Positions 23,232 through 31,448 of a DNA stretch of 48,189 bases are shown here, in pieces (the first letter of the stretch is position 1; each line of letters begins with the position of its first letter). The stretch is from contig NZ_POUA01000012.1 of assembly GCF_003236385.1 (NCBI RefSeq), positions 1 through 48,189 on the forward strand, in the 5' to 3' direction. The notes beneath the pieces are model-generated. The model worked only from the letters and a program-made list of their open reading frames with translations. It was not told where the DNA came from and did not search any database. Origin of the DNA: Spongiactinospora gelatinilytica. GTDB lineage: Bacteria; Actinomycetota; Actinomycetes; Streptosporangiales; Streptosporangiaceae. A program made the position numbers and the translations under genes.

Positions 23232-23260
23232 CGGCCCTCCTGGTCCATCAGTTCATGAAA

Positions 23261-23280
23261 TAGCGTACTAGTGTGCGCTA
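23261..23280. promoter_or_regulatory. Imperfect inverted repeat upstream of the TusA-like operon
   Basis: TAGCGTACTAGTGTGCGCTA pairs at 7 of 10 positions between halves. It overlaps the last codon of the universal stress protein gene and lies 30 bases upstream of the leader ORF, in an otherwise AT-richer patch (gttcatgaaatag). It is probably the regulator site of that promoter. Confidence 0.4.
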
Positions 23281-24105
23281 CGAAGCCCGGCCGGGCCCGC
23301 CGTGGACGACCATCAGCGGGCAGGGCGACTCGTGCAGCAGCGCCTGGCTGACCGATCCGATGACCATGCCCGCGAAGGTACCGTGCCCGCGCGAGCCCAC
23401 CACCAGGAGATCCGCCCCGGTGGCGGCCTGGCGCAGGGCGCGCACCGGGTGGTCGTGGACGACCTCTTCGATCACGGTGATGCCCGGGTGGCGTTCGCGG
23501 TGGCGGTCCAGGGCCAGCGGGTCCCGGCCGGCGGGGGTGCGGGGATCACCGGCCCAGGGCGGGTTGCGGGCATGGACGGCCCGTACGGTCGCGCCGCGCA
23601 GCTCCGCCTCGGCGAAGGCGGCGTCCAGCACGGGCTCCGCGGCCGGGGAGCCGTCGACGCCGGCGACCACCTCGCCCCTGGGCAGGGCGGGAAGTTCGCG
23701 GACCACGACGACGTCGCAGGCGGCCTGACCGGCCACGCCATAGGCGACCGAACCGACCAGGAACCCGCGGACCGCGCCGAGTCCGTGGCTGCCGATGACC
23801 ACCAGTGCGGCATCCCCGGATGCGGTGGTCAGCGCGGTGCGGGGATCGCCGGGCAGCAGCGACGTGCTCAGGTCGATCGCGGGGCGTTCGCGGCGGGCAC
23901 GGTCGGCGGCGGCGGCCAGCACGCTGTGGCCGCCTTCGCGCATCCAGGCGGCGACCTCGGCGTAGCGGCCGGTGGTGGTGTCGCACGCCCATTGCGGGAT
24001 GGCGTGGACGATCTTCAGCGGTGCCGCGCGCAGGGCGGCCTCCCTGGCCGCCCAGCCGGCGGCTTCGAGCCCTGCGTGTGAGCCGTCCACTCCGGTGATG
24101 ATCAT
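23278..24105 (-). CDS. Universal stress protein with two tandem Usp domains
   Basis: A 275-residue cytoplasmic protein. Domain 1 (1-140) begins IITGVDGSHAGLEAAGWAAR and carries the ATP loop GSHGLGAVRGFLVGSVAYGV. Domain 2 (145-275) begins VVAGVDGSPAAEPVLDAAFA and carries GSRGHGTFAGMVIGSVSQAL. Both match the G-x2-G-x9-G-(S/T) nucleotide-binding pattern. Tandem Usp proteins in actinobacteria respond to hypoxia or stationary phase and bind ATP. ATG 24105 follows GGAGGAGACATT. The gene stands alone; the next codirectional genes are the leader ORF and the TusA-like gene. Confidence 0.93.
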   Translation of the reverse strand: MIITGVDGSHAGLEAAGWAAREAALRAAPLKIVHAIPQWACDTTTGRYAEVAAWMREGGHSVLAAAADRARRERPAIDLSTSLLPGDPRTALTTASGDAALVVIGSHGLGAVRGFLVGSVAYGVAGQAACDVVVVRELPALPRGEVVAGVDGSPAAEPVLDAAFAEAELRGATVRAVHARNPPWAGDPRTPAGRDPLALDRHRERHPGITVIEEVVHDHPVRALRQAATGADLLVVGSRGHGTFAGMVIGSVSQALLHESPCPLMVVHGGPGRAS

Positions 24106-24361
24106 AATGTCTCCTCCAAAGCCCTCCGATCACAGATCTGCCCAGCTCAGGGCCCTATCGACGCCCGGGCTCGCACCGGCCTACGCCGATGCCAGCCCGG
24201 TGGTAGATCACCGGGCCGCCGGAGCCGCGCGGCCATGGGGAATGCTAAGATTTCACCTCCGTTTCATGGGCTTCGGAGTGGATCGCCGGAGGCCAGGGCA
24301 GCATTTTCTGAGCGGTTTCAGGGGGACCGCCCACCGGCTTTACCTCACTACGGGAATTTCC

Positions 24362-24646
24362 ATGGAAATGCCTGTCATCAACGCATGCGAAGTAGAAGAG
24401 TGCGCCTACAACACCGAGGGCGCCTGTCACGCGCTGGCCATCACCGTGGGCGACGTCCGGCATGCCCACTGCGACACCTTCTTCAGAACTCCGGCCAAGG
24501 GAGGCGATCCCCTGGGCATCGGTCAGGTCGGCGCGTGCAAGATGGCCGGCTGCCGGCACAACAGCCAGTTCGAATGCCATGCTCCGGGGATCAGCGTCGG
24601 TTACGTGGAGAGCGCCGCCAACTGCCTCACCTATTCACCGGCCTGA
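24362..24646 (+). CDS. DUF1540 protein with two Cys4 repeats
   Basis: A 94-residue protein that is essentially two DUF1540 units in tandem. Unit 1 has Cys9, Cys14, Cys22 and Cys37 (CEVEECAYNTEGAC, then HCDTF). Unit 2 has Cys59, Cys64, Cys72 and Cys88 (CKMAGCRHNSQFEC, then NCLTYSP). Each unit resembles a small zinc- or iron-binding knuckle. Function is not established in the family. ATG 24362 is preferred, with a second in-frame ATG six bases on. The 24106-24361 upstream gap holds only a weak CCCGGTG/CACCGGG hairpin. Confidence 0.9.
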   Translation: MEMPVINACEVEECAYNTEGACHALAITVGDVRHAHCDTFFRTPAKGGDPLGIGQVGACKMAGCRHNSQFECHAPGISVGYVESAANCLTYSPA

Positions 24647-24975
24647 ACCCCCTTTCCCGGCCGCCGTCCTCCGGGTCCCCGCCTGCCCGGTACACGTATC
24701 ACCGGGATAACACAGCGCGCCATGGGAAAACACGATCCATTTCGCTACGTTATGCGCCCTTGACAGTACCTCTCGTCACAGATCATGGTGGAGTCGTTCG
24801 TCCAGCGGCCCTTCGGCCCGGTGTACGCCACCCTTGCATCCGGCTTGCACCGTGCCATTTTCCCCATTTTGTGAACGGAGGTCATCTCGGTACGCGCGCC
24901 GCCGGTCGATCACGCAGCGTTGTTAATGTACCACAGGAAGTATCGACCATCTTGTGTGGCAGAAAGGATTTTTCC
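24647..24975. promoter_or_regulatory. Long upstream region of the DUF11 gene
   Basis: No gene is seen. A consensus -35 TTGACA is at 24760-24765, but the expected -10 is poor. The segment 24700-24975 is AT-richer than the surroundings (gttgttaatgtacc near 24920), which fits a long 5' control region. Confidence 0.35.
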
Positions 24976-26406
24976 GTGGCGTTATCACAGAACCCCGTTC
25001 CCGGCGGTGGTGGGCAGCACATCGCGCTGGTCAACGGCAGCTTCGAGCAGCCCGTGCTCAATAGTGACATGGCTTTCCTGCCCGACGCCGCACAGAACCA
25101 GCCGAACTCGGTGCCCGGCTGGCGCACGACCGCCAGCGACCACGTCATCGAGGTCTGGCGGGACGGCTTCAACGGGGTCCCCGCCGCCGACGGGAGACAG
25201 TTCGCCGAACTCAACGCCCACCAGGTCTCCACGCTCTACCAGGACCTGCCCACCACCCCGGGCACCACGCTGTACTGGAGGTTGTCGCACCGCGGCCGGC
25301 TCGGCGCCGACACCATGGCCCTGGACATCGGGCACCCGGAGGACCCGGTGGAACAGGCCCGGATGACCGACGGGAACGATGCCTGGGGGCACTACTCCGG
25401 CAAGTACACCGTTCCGGATGGGCAGACCGTCACCCGCTTCGCGTTCCGCTCGGTCTCCGCCGCCGGCGGCAACAACAGCATCGGCAACTTCCTGGACGGC
25501 ATCGTGTTCGGGACGGCACCGTCCGTGGTTCTCACCAAGAGCGCCGTGCCCGGCGGCGAGCTGGAGGTCGGCGACACCATCACCTACCGGGTCACCGCCA
25601 GGAACGAGGGCGGCTCCCCGGCCAGCCGTCTGGTGCTCACCGACACCGTTCCTGAGGGCACCAGCTATGTCCCCGGCAGCCTGCGGATCATCGACGGCCC
25701 CAACGAGGGAGGCAAGAGCGACCGGGTCGGCGACGACCAGGCGTACGTCGACGAGGCCACCGGCCGGGTCACCTTCAACCTCGGCGTGGGGGCCACCGAT
25801 TCGGCGGGAGGCACCCTCGCCTCCACCCAGGAGGCCCCCGAGGGCACCACGGTGGAGTTCCGGGTACGGATCGAGCGCGCGGCGGCCGGGCGCACGATCG
25901 AGAACCAGGCCGTCGCCACCTACGACAACGCGCTCGGCGACGAGGTCGAACACCTGACCTCCACCTCCAACCCCACGGCCACCAAGATCGCGCCCCTGGC
26001 CGAACTCAGGCTGGTCAAGGCCGCCGACCGGGTCAAGGTCACCGTCGGCGAGACCGTCACCTTCCACGTTGCCGTCACCAACACCGGCCCATCCGACGCC
26101 ACCGGCGTCACCGTCACCGACCCGCTGCCCGAGGGGCTGGCGCTGATCTCGGCGACCGCCACCGCGGGCGGCTACGACGCCGCGAGCGGCACCTGGACCG
26201 TCGGCGCCCTCTCCGTGGGCCAGAGCGCCACACTCACGCTGCTGGCCAAGGTCACCGAGCCGGGACCGATCCGCAACGCCGCCACCGCGACCGCGAACGA
26301 GGCCGGTCCGACCGGCGACGCGGCCGACGAGGTGACGATCTGCGCCGTCCCCGCGGCGCCCTGCCCGCCGCCCGGCGCGAACGGCTGCCACAGCCGTCCC
26401 TGCTGA
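24976..26406 (+). CDS. DUF11 repeat surface-type protein
   Basis: A 476-residue beta-rich protein. Residues 15-175 form a galactose-binding-like module (IALVNGSFEQPVLNS, VPGWRTTASDHVIEVWRDG, GRQFAELNAHQVSTLYQDLP, FLDGIVFG). Two DUF11 immunoglobulin-like repeats follow: about 178-335 (VLTKSAVPGGELEVGDTITY, LVLTDTVPEGTSYVPGS) and about 340-455 (LRLVKAADRVKVTVGETVTF, GVTVTDPLPEGLALISATA). The tail is Cys/Pro-rich (CAVPAAPCPPPGANGCHSRP). Such proteins are usually exported adhesins or wall components, yet no signal peptide, sortase motif or membrane anchor is visible from GTG 24976, which has AGAAAGGA upstream. Export must use another route or the start is misread. A strong terminator follows. Confidence 0.8.
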   Translation: MALSQNPVPGGGGQHIALVNGSFEQPVLNSDMAFLPDAAQNQPNSVPGWRTTASDHVIEVWRDGFNGVPAADGRQFAELNAHQVSTLYQDLPTTPGTTLYWRLSHRGRLGADTMALDIGHPEDPVEQARMTDGNDAWGHYSGKYTVPDGQTVTRFAFRSVSAAGGNNSIGNFLDGIVFGTAPSVVLTKSAVPGGELEVGDTITYRVTARNEGGSPASRLVLTDTVPEGTSYVPGSLRIIDGPNEGGKSDRVGDDQAYVDEATGRVTFNLGVGATDSAGGTLASTQEAPEGTTVEFRVRIERAAAGRTIENQAVATYDNALGDEVEHLTSTSNPTATKIAPLAELRLVKAADRVKVTVGETVTFHVAVTNTGPSDATGVTVTDPLPEGLALISATATAGGYDAASGTWTVGALSVGQSATLTLLAKVTEPGPIRNAATATANEAGPTGDAADEVTICAVPAAPCPPPGANGCHSRPC

Positions 26407-26417
26407 ACGAGGAACCC

Positions 26418-26458
26418 CGCTCCACCCGCGGGCGGTGCCAAAAGCCGCGGGTGGAGCG
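26418..26458 (+). terminator. Terminator hairpin after the DUF11 gene
   Basis: CGCTCCACCCGCGG and CCGCGGGTGGAGCG form a perfect 14-bp stem with a 13-base loop, 12 bases past the stop. Confidence 0.7.
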
Positions 26459-26466
26459 TTCCCACC

Positions 26467-26745
26467 TCAGGTGGGCAGGCGGGCGAGCGCGGCGGCGCTC
26501 GGACCGCCCGGCTGCGCGGTGTAGAGCACCAGCCGCAGATCGGTGCCCGGCACCAGCAGGGTCTGGCAGTCCAGGTCGAGTTCGCCCAGCTCGGGGTGGC
26601 GCAGGCGTTTGCGCAGCGTCGCTACGGGCCGTACGTCGTGCTCGCGCCAGCTCGCCGCGAACTGCGGGCTGTGCGCGGCGTACTCGTTGACCAGCTCGCC
26701 GAGCACGCGTTCGGCCGGGTAGCGGGCGCCCGCCGCGCGCAACTG
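26467..26745 (-). pseudogene. C-terminal fragment of an MmyB-like transcriptional regulator
   Basis: The minus strand encodes only the end of the ligand-binding domain found in actinobacterial HTH/MmyB-like regulators: GELVNEYAAHSPQFAASWRE, HDVRPVATLRKRLRHPELGE, LDLDCQTLLVPGTDLRLVLY, TAQPGGPSAAALARL. The N-terminal HTH and most of the domain are missing. Upstream the frame continues open, but its sequence is the antisense of an NmrA-like remnant, so the gene was cut by a rearrangement near 26745. It is non-functional. Confidence 0.7.
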
Positions 26746-27153
26746 GGCGGCGGCCCGCTGGTGGAACTGCTGCGCGGCAACGGAGTGCCGGTCCGCGTGG
26801 CCGCCCGTACCCCGCCCGTCGGCGACCCCGGCGCGGTCCGGTTCGACTGGCACGACACGGCCACCCACCAGGCCGCGCTGCGCGGGATGGACCGGGTGTA
26901 TCTGGTGCGCACCGGCCGGCCGATCCGGGTGGTCGACGTCGACGCCGAGGCGGTGGCGGGCGACTACCGGGCCGCCGGGGTGCCGGCCGGGTTCGCCGCC
27001 GCCCTGGCCGCCGTGGACGCCGATCTCAGGTCCGGCCGGGAGGACATGGTCAGCACGGCGGTGCTGGACCTGACCGGCCGCCCGCCCCGGCCCTTCGCCG
27101 AGTTCGCCGACGACCACGCGGGCGAATGGGCGGCCGGCGTCAGGGACGCGTGA
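26746..27153 (+). pseudogene. NmrA-like NAD(P)-binding protein remnant
   Basis: The plus frame reads GPLVELLRGNGVPVRVAART, GDPGAVRFDWHDTATHQAAL and RGMDRVYLVR, the N-terminal half of an NmrA/NAD(P)H-binding SDR without its GxTGxxG start. It then jumps to RPIRVVDVDAEAVAGDYRAA, GVPAGFAAALAAVDADLRSG and TGRPPRPFAEFADDHAGEW, its C-terminal end. Roughly 120-150 central residues are deleted in frame. No start codon belongs to it. It meets the MmyB-like fragment head to head. Confidence 0.65.
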
Positions 27154-27781
27154 AACCCGGGATCGGGTCCAGGCCGGTGAGGCCGGCGGTGAGGTCCCAC
27201 AGACGCGCCGCGAGCGCGGTGTCGGCCAGGTGGCCGCGGACCGGTTCGAGGACCGGCCGGCCGCGGAACCCGAACACGCGGGGCCCGTACAGCTCGCCGC
27301 CGCGCACGTCCGGGTCCAGGACGGCCCGGACGGCGGGCCACGCCCGAAGAGCATCTGGGCGAGCTTGGATCGCACGTAGGCGCGTTTGGGCCGGTAGTCG
27401 CGCGTGCTCTGCGGATCGGCCAGGTCCAGGCTTTCGGACTTCGCGGTGAAGCTGCCGGTGGTCACCACGCGGCTCGCGGGCGCGGCCGCCAGCAACGGGG
27501 CGAGGTGGGAGACCAGCGCGAAGTGCCCCAGGTGGTTGGTGGCGAACATCAGCTCGTGGCCGGCCGCGGTCTCGCGCCGGGGCCGCCGGTCCAGCAGTAC
27601 TCCGGCGTTGCAGACGACCGCGTCCAGCCGATCCAGCCGATCCAGCCCGTCCAGCCCCAGCGTGCCGGCGCAGGCCTCGACCGAGGAGGGGGCGGCGAGA
27701 TCCAGGCGGACGTGGCGGACGTCCGCGCCGGGGAGGCGGGCGCGGATCGCGACCCGCGCGGCCTCGGCTTTTGCCGACGAC
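27140..27781 (-). pseudogene. Short-chain dehydrogenase remnant
   Basis: The minus strand encodes SDR pieces: AIRARLPGADVRHVRLDLAA, LDAVVCNAGVLLDRRP, MFATNHLGHFALVSHLAPLL, SRVVTTGSFTAKSES and the YxxxK-like RAYVRSKLAQMLFG. The frame then shifts near 27335 into PDVRGGELYGPRVFGFRG and AARLWDLTAGLTGLDPIPG. The N-terminal TGxxxGIG segment is missing, and part of the region after the active site is deleted. The 5' end touches the TetR start. It is a decayed oxidoreductase. Confidence 0.7.
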
Positions 27782-28312
27782 GGGACGCCGCGAGCGCAAG
27801 AAGGCACAGACCCGCCGGGCGCTCTCGGAGGCCGCGCTGCGGCTGTTCGGCGAGCGCGGCTACGACGGCGTCACCGTCGCGCAGATCGCCGACGAGGCCG
27901 ACGTCTCCATCGCCACCCTGTTCGCGCACGTGCCGGACGGCGAGAAAGCGCTGATCTTCGACGACGGCGACGAACGCGGTGCATGGCTGGTGGCCGCGGT
28001 CCGCGAGCGCCCCCCGGGCATGCCGGTGCTGGCGGCCCTGCGCCGCTGCCTGGCGGCCCGGGGCCCTTCGCCGCAGACCTGCCGCCCGACCTGCGGCGCA
28101 AACGCGACCTGATCGTCAGCACGCCCGCCCTGCGGGACTACTCGCGCAAGCTGTGGATCGCCGCCGAGAGCTGCCGCGTCCCCGGCGACCTGACCGTGCG
28201 CGCCCTCGCCCGCTACATCCTGGAGATCCCCGAGATCGCGGGCGCCGAGCCCGATCCGCCGGCCGCGCTGCACGCCATCTTCGACCTCCTGCAATCCGGC
28301 TGGGCCGATTGA
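27771..28312 (+). pseudogene. Frameshifted TetR/AcrR-family regulator
   Basis: From TTG 27771, the HTH domain is intact: RRERKKAQTRRALSEAALRL, FGERGYDGVTVAQIADEADV, SIATLFAHVPDGEKALIFDD. Near 28050-28070, in a run of G and C (cggcccggggccctt), the frame changes. The TetR C-terminal domain continues one frame over (FAADLPPDLRRKRDLIVST, LWIAAESCRVPGDLTVRALA, IFDLLQSGWAD) to 28312. A one-base indel explains both halves. If it is a sequencing error, the gene is a normal regulator of about 180 residues. Its start lies right at the junction with the SDR remnant. Confidence 0.75.
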
Positions 28313-28449
28313 CCCGGAGGCGGCCGGGCCGGCTGCCGATCCGCGCTGACGAATATTGACGTTTTCTTGACGCCATGATCACGCGGGACGCCCCTGCGGG
28401 CTCAGTAGCGTGCATTCGTCTTACTTGTGCCAGTAGCGGAGGTGACCCG

Positions 28450-30363
28450 GTGGCCGACGCGCTTCCGGAGCGAAGGATGCGGCGGTGGCTGCTGAAGGGT
28501 CTCAAGCGTCCCGAAGGGCTGACCAGCGCACCACCTGAGGAGGAGGCTCCCGAACATCAGCACTCCTGGTGGCAGGTCATGTGCCTGACGGGCGTGGACT
28601 ACTTCTCCACGCTGGGCTACCAGCCGGGCATCGCCGCGCTGGCCGCGGGCGCGCTCAGCCCCATCGCCACGCTGGTCTTGGTGGCGCTGACCCTCTTCGG
28701 CGCGCTGCCGACCTACCGGGCCGTGGCCGGGCAGAGCCCGCACGGGCTCGGATCGCTGTCGATGCTGGAGCGGCTGCTGCCCGGCTGGCGCGGCAAGCTG
28801 CTGGTGTTGTTCCTGCTCGGGTTCGTGGCCACCGCCTTCATCGTCACCATCACCCTGTCGGCGGCCGATGCCTCCGCGCACATCCTGCACAACCCGTTCG
28901 TGCCGCATTTCCTGGCCGGATGGCAGGTCCCGATCACCCTGGTGCTGATCGCGGCCCTCGGCGGGGTGTTCCTGGCGGGGTTCAGCGAGGCGATCTCCGT
29001 GGCCGTCGTCCTGGTCGCCGTCTACCTGCTGTTCAACCTGATCGTGGTGGGCACGGCGGTGGCGCACGTGCTGGCCGCGCCGGAACGGGTGGCAGGCTGG
29101 CAGAACACGCTGAGCACCGACTACACCAGCCCGATCGCCATGGTCGCGGTCGCGCTGTACGTGATGCCGAAACTCGCCCTGGGCCTTTCCGGCTTCGAGA
29201 CCGGGGTGGCGGTCATGCCGCTGGTCAAAGGCGACCTCACCGAGCGGGTCAAGGGCGCGCGCAAGTTGCTGACCACGGCCGCGCTCATCATGAGCGTCTT
29301 CCTGATCACCTCCAGCCTCGCCACCACCGTGCTCATCCCACCCGCCGAGTTCGCCGAGGGCGGGTCGGCCAACGGCCGCGCGCTGGCCTACCTCGCCCAC
29401 CTCTACCTGGGCGACTGGTTCGGCACCGCCTACGACCTGTCCACCATCGCCATCTTGTGGTTCGCCGGAGCCTCGGCGCTGGCCGGCCTGCTCAACATCG
29501 TGCCGCGCTACCTGCCCCGGTACGGCATGGCCCCCGACTGGACCCGCGCCTCGCGCCCCATGGTCCTGGTCTTCACCGCCATCGCCTTCGGCATCACCGT
29601 GTTCTTCGGCGCGGAGGTGGAGACCCAGGGCGGCGCCTACGCCACCGGCGTGCTGGCCCTCATCCTGTCGGCCGCCGTCGCGGTCACCCTGTCGGCCCTG
29701 GTCCGGCGCCGCACCCGGGCCGCCGTCCTGTTCGGGCTGATCACCCTGGTCTTCGCCTACGCCGCCGTCGCCAACATCATCGAACGCCCCGACGGGCTGG
29801 TCATCGCCCTGCTGTTCGTCCTGGCCATCGTGGCCGTCTCGCTCATCTCCCGCGCCACCCGCTCCACCGAACTGCGCGTCACCCGCATCAGCCTGGACGA
29901 CGCGGCCCGCCGCTTCATCAACGAGTCGGCCGAGATCTACCTGATCGCCAACGAACCCCACGGCCGCGACGCCAAGGAGTACATCGACAAGGCCCGCGAG
30001 GCGTGGGAGCTGCACCGGCTGCGCACCGCAGAAGGGCTCCTGTTCCTGGAGGTCACCGTTCCCGACGCCTCGGAGTTCGCGGGCGAGCTGCGGGTCACCG
30101 GCGAGGAACGCCACGGCTTTCGCATCCTGCGCATGCACAGCACCACGGTCGCCAACTCCATCGCCGCCCTGCTGCTCCACCTGCGCGACCTGACCGGCAA
30201 GACCCCGCACGTCTACTTCCATTGGGCCGCCGAAGGCAACCCGATCGGTTCCCTGCTGCGCTACCTCGTCTTCGGCGGCGGCGACATCCCGCCGCTGACC
30301 CGTGAGGTCCTGCGCCAGGCCGAACCCGACGCGACCTGCCGCCCCATCGTCCACGTCGGCTGA
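28450..30363 (+). CDS. APC-superfamily permease with cytoplasmic C-terminal domain
   Basis: A 637-residue integral membrane transporter. After a charged N-terminus there are about 12 hydrophobic segments between residues 45 and 485. The first carries the family-like [20 protein letters not shown]; later ones include [20 protein letters not shown] and [20 protein letters not shown]. The last 150 residues are soluble ([40 protein letters not shown]) and could be regulatory. Amino acids or potassium are plausible substrates; neither can be chosen. GTG 28450 follows GGAGGTGACCCG. The upstream 137 bases contain two TTGACG hexamers (28357 and 28368 region), so the promoter is probably there. Confidence 0.82.
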   Translation: MADALPERRMRRWLLKGLKRPEGLTSAPPEEEAPEHQHSWWQVMCLTGVDYFSTLGYQPGIAALAAGALSPIATLVLVALTLFGALPTYRAVAGQSPHGLGSLSMLERLLPGWRGKLLVLFLLGFVATAFIVTITLSAADASAHILHNPFVPHFLAGWQVPITLVLIAALGGVFLAGFSEAISVAVVLVAVYLLFNLIVVGTAVAHVLAAPERVAGWQNTLSTDYTSPIAMVAVALYVMPKLALGLSGFETGVAVMPLVKGDLTERVKGARKLLTTAALIMSVFLITSSLATTVLIPPAEFAEGGSANGRALAYLAHLYLGDWFGTAYDLSTIAILWFAGASALAGLLNIVPRYLPRYGMAPDWTRASRPMVLVFTAIAFGITVFFGAEVETQGGAYATGVLALILSAAVAVTLSALVRRRTRAAVLFGLITLVFAYAAVANIIERPDGLVIALLFVLAIVAVSLISRATRSTELRVTRISLDDAARRFINESAEIYLIANEPHGRDAKEYIDKAREAWELHRLRTAEGLLFLEVTVPDASEFAGELRVTGEERHGFRILRMHSTTVANSIAALLLHLRDLTGKTPHVYFHWAAEGNPIGSLLRYLVFGGGDIPPLTREVLRQAEPDATCRPIVHVG

Positions 30364-30410
30364 GCGGGCGGGCTGCGAACCAGATGGCCTCTTCGGTCGT
30401 CCAACGGGGC

Positions 30411-30920
30411 ATGAACATGCACATGATCGCCCATCCTGCCCTTGCCGCGCTGGTGGCGGCGGGCCTTGCCACGGCCCTGGCCGCGGGCCCCGCGCACGCA
30501 CAGGCCGTGCGCCCGGTGTTCGGGCCGACCGGCTTCGCGGGAGTGAAACTCGGGGTGAGCGCCAAGGCCGCCAAGGCCGGCGGCAAGATCACCTACAAGC
30601 AGGGCGGCGCGCCCGGTTGCAGCGGCTGGGACCTGAAGTCCTATCCCACCGGCCGCGACGCCGTCGGCCTGTACATATCCAAGAAGCGCGGCGTCGCGGT
30701 GATCTTCGCGCCCAAGGGCGTCAAGACCAAGGAGGGCATCGGCCTGGGGTCCACCTACAAGCAGATCAAGAAGGCCTACCCCAAGGTGAAGAGGGCGGCC
30801 GGCGGCTTCCCGTACGTCACGGTCCCGGGCAACCCGAAGGCCTACTACTCGTTCCTGATCGGCAAGGGGAAGGTCTACGAGATGGCGCTGGGCCTGCACA
30901 CCCAGGACTGCGTCAACTGA
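30411..30920 (+). CDS. Secreted basic protein of unknown function
   Basis: A product of about 169 residues from ATG 30411, with other ATGs at 30417 and 30423. The signal peptide is AALVAAGLATALAAGPAHAQ, cleaving after AHA. The mature part is Lys/Gly-rich (FAGVKLGVSAKAAKAGGKIT) and has an internal repeat-like pattern (IGLGSTYKQIKKAYPKVKRA). Two Cys (GCSGW and QDCVN) may form one disulfide. The G-x-KLGxS...G...LGxxxxxIKKAYP layout resembles secreted actinobacterial proteins of unknown function. It follows the permease by 47 bases and may be co-transcribed. Confidence 0.7.
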   Translation: MNMHMIAHPALAALVAAGLATALAAGPAHAQAVRPVFGPTGFAGVKLGVSAKAAKAGGKITYKQGGAPGCSGWDLKSYPTGRDAVGLYISKKRGVAVIFAPKGVKTKEGIGLGSTYKQIKKAYPKVKRAAGGFPYVTVPGNPKAYYSFLIGKGKVYEMALGLHTQDCVN

Positions 30921-30941
30921 CCCGCCCGCCACCGGGGAGGG

Positions 30942-31415
30942 TCAGACGGTCTCCAAGGCGGTGGTGATCTCCACGCAGCCGCCGATGGTCCGGGCGATGG
31001 GGCAGTGCCGGGTGTGCCGGTCGTGGGCGCGTTCCACCTCGGCGCGGTCCACGCCCTCGGCCAGGCGCAGCCGGTAGCGCACGTGGACGGCGGCGATCCG
31101 CAGGACCCCGCCGTCCTTGACGATGACCCCCTCGGCGTCGGAGGTCAGCGCGCCGTCGGTGGTCGGCTGGCCGAGCCGCGCCAGCATGCCCGACAGCGTG
31201 CCGGTCAGGCATCCGGCGGTGGCACCGACCAGGTAGTCCAGTGTGGTGGCGTGCGGCTCGATGGTGTCGAGCGGCACCTTGTAGTGCTCGGCCACCCCGC
31301 CGTGCATGCCCATCGGCACCTGCCCGTCCAACGGCACGGTGACCAGCTTGGTACGCCCGGGCGCGGCCTGCACGCTCACCCGGGAGATCTCGGCCACGGC
31401 ACTGCTGTCGATCAT
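30942..31415 (-). CDS. OsmC/Ohr-family protein
   Basis: A 157-residue thiol peroxidase-fold protein. The two family Cys are present: Cys69 in YLVGATAGCLTGTLSGML and Cys138 in HTRHCPIARTIGG. These reduce organic hydroperoxides in characterised OsmC/Ohr enzymes. The central segment (VIVKDGGVLRIAAVHVRYRL) is the usual long strand-helix. It lies 33 bases downstream of the FAD monooxygenase gene on the same strand, so it belongs to that operon and to the proposed IclR regulon. It probably removes peroxides formed by uncoupled oxygenases (inference). Confidence 0.88.
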   Translation of the reverse strand: MIDSSAVAEISRVSVQAAPGRTKLVTVPLDGQVPMGMHGGVAEHYKVPLDTIEPHATTLDYLVGATAGCLTGTLSGMLARLGQPTTDGALTSDAEGVIVKDGGVLRIAAVHVRYRLRLAEGVDRAEVERAHDRHTRHCPIARTIGGCVEITTALETV

Positions 31416-31448
31416 GATGCTGCTCCTTGTCGTAGGCGGGGGTGGCGG

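Noticed and set aside
24760-24790. Consensus TTGACA as a promoter for the DUF11 gene
   Set aside because: No acceptable -10 hexamer lies at 16-19 bases, so it is mentioned only as a possibility in the upstream-region entry.
26596-27153. Single 185-residue plus-strand protein
   Set aside because: Its first 50 residues are antisense to the MmyB-like fragment and the rest is an NmrA-like protein with a central deletion, so it is a remnant and not a gene.
28402-30501. Very long open frame on the minus strand, antisense to the APC permease
   Set aside because: Its translation is Gly/Gln/Asp/His-rich low-complexity, typical of the antisense of a GC-rich membrane protein gene, and the plus-strand frame has clear transporter features.
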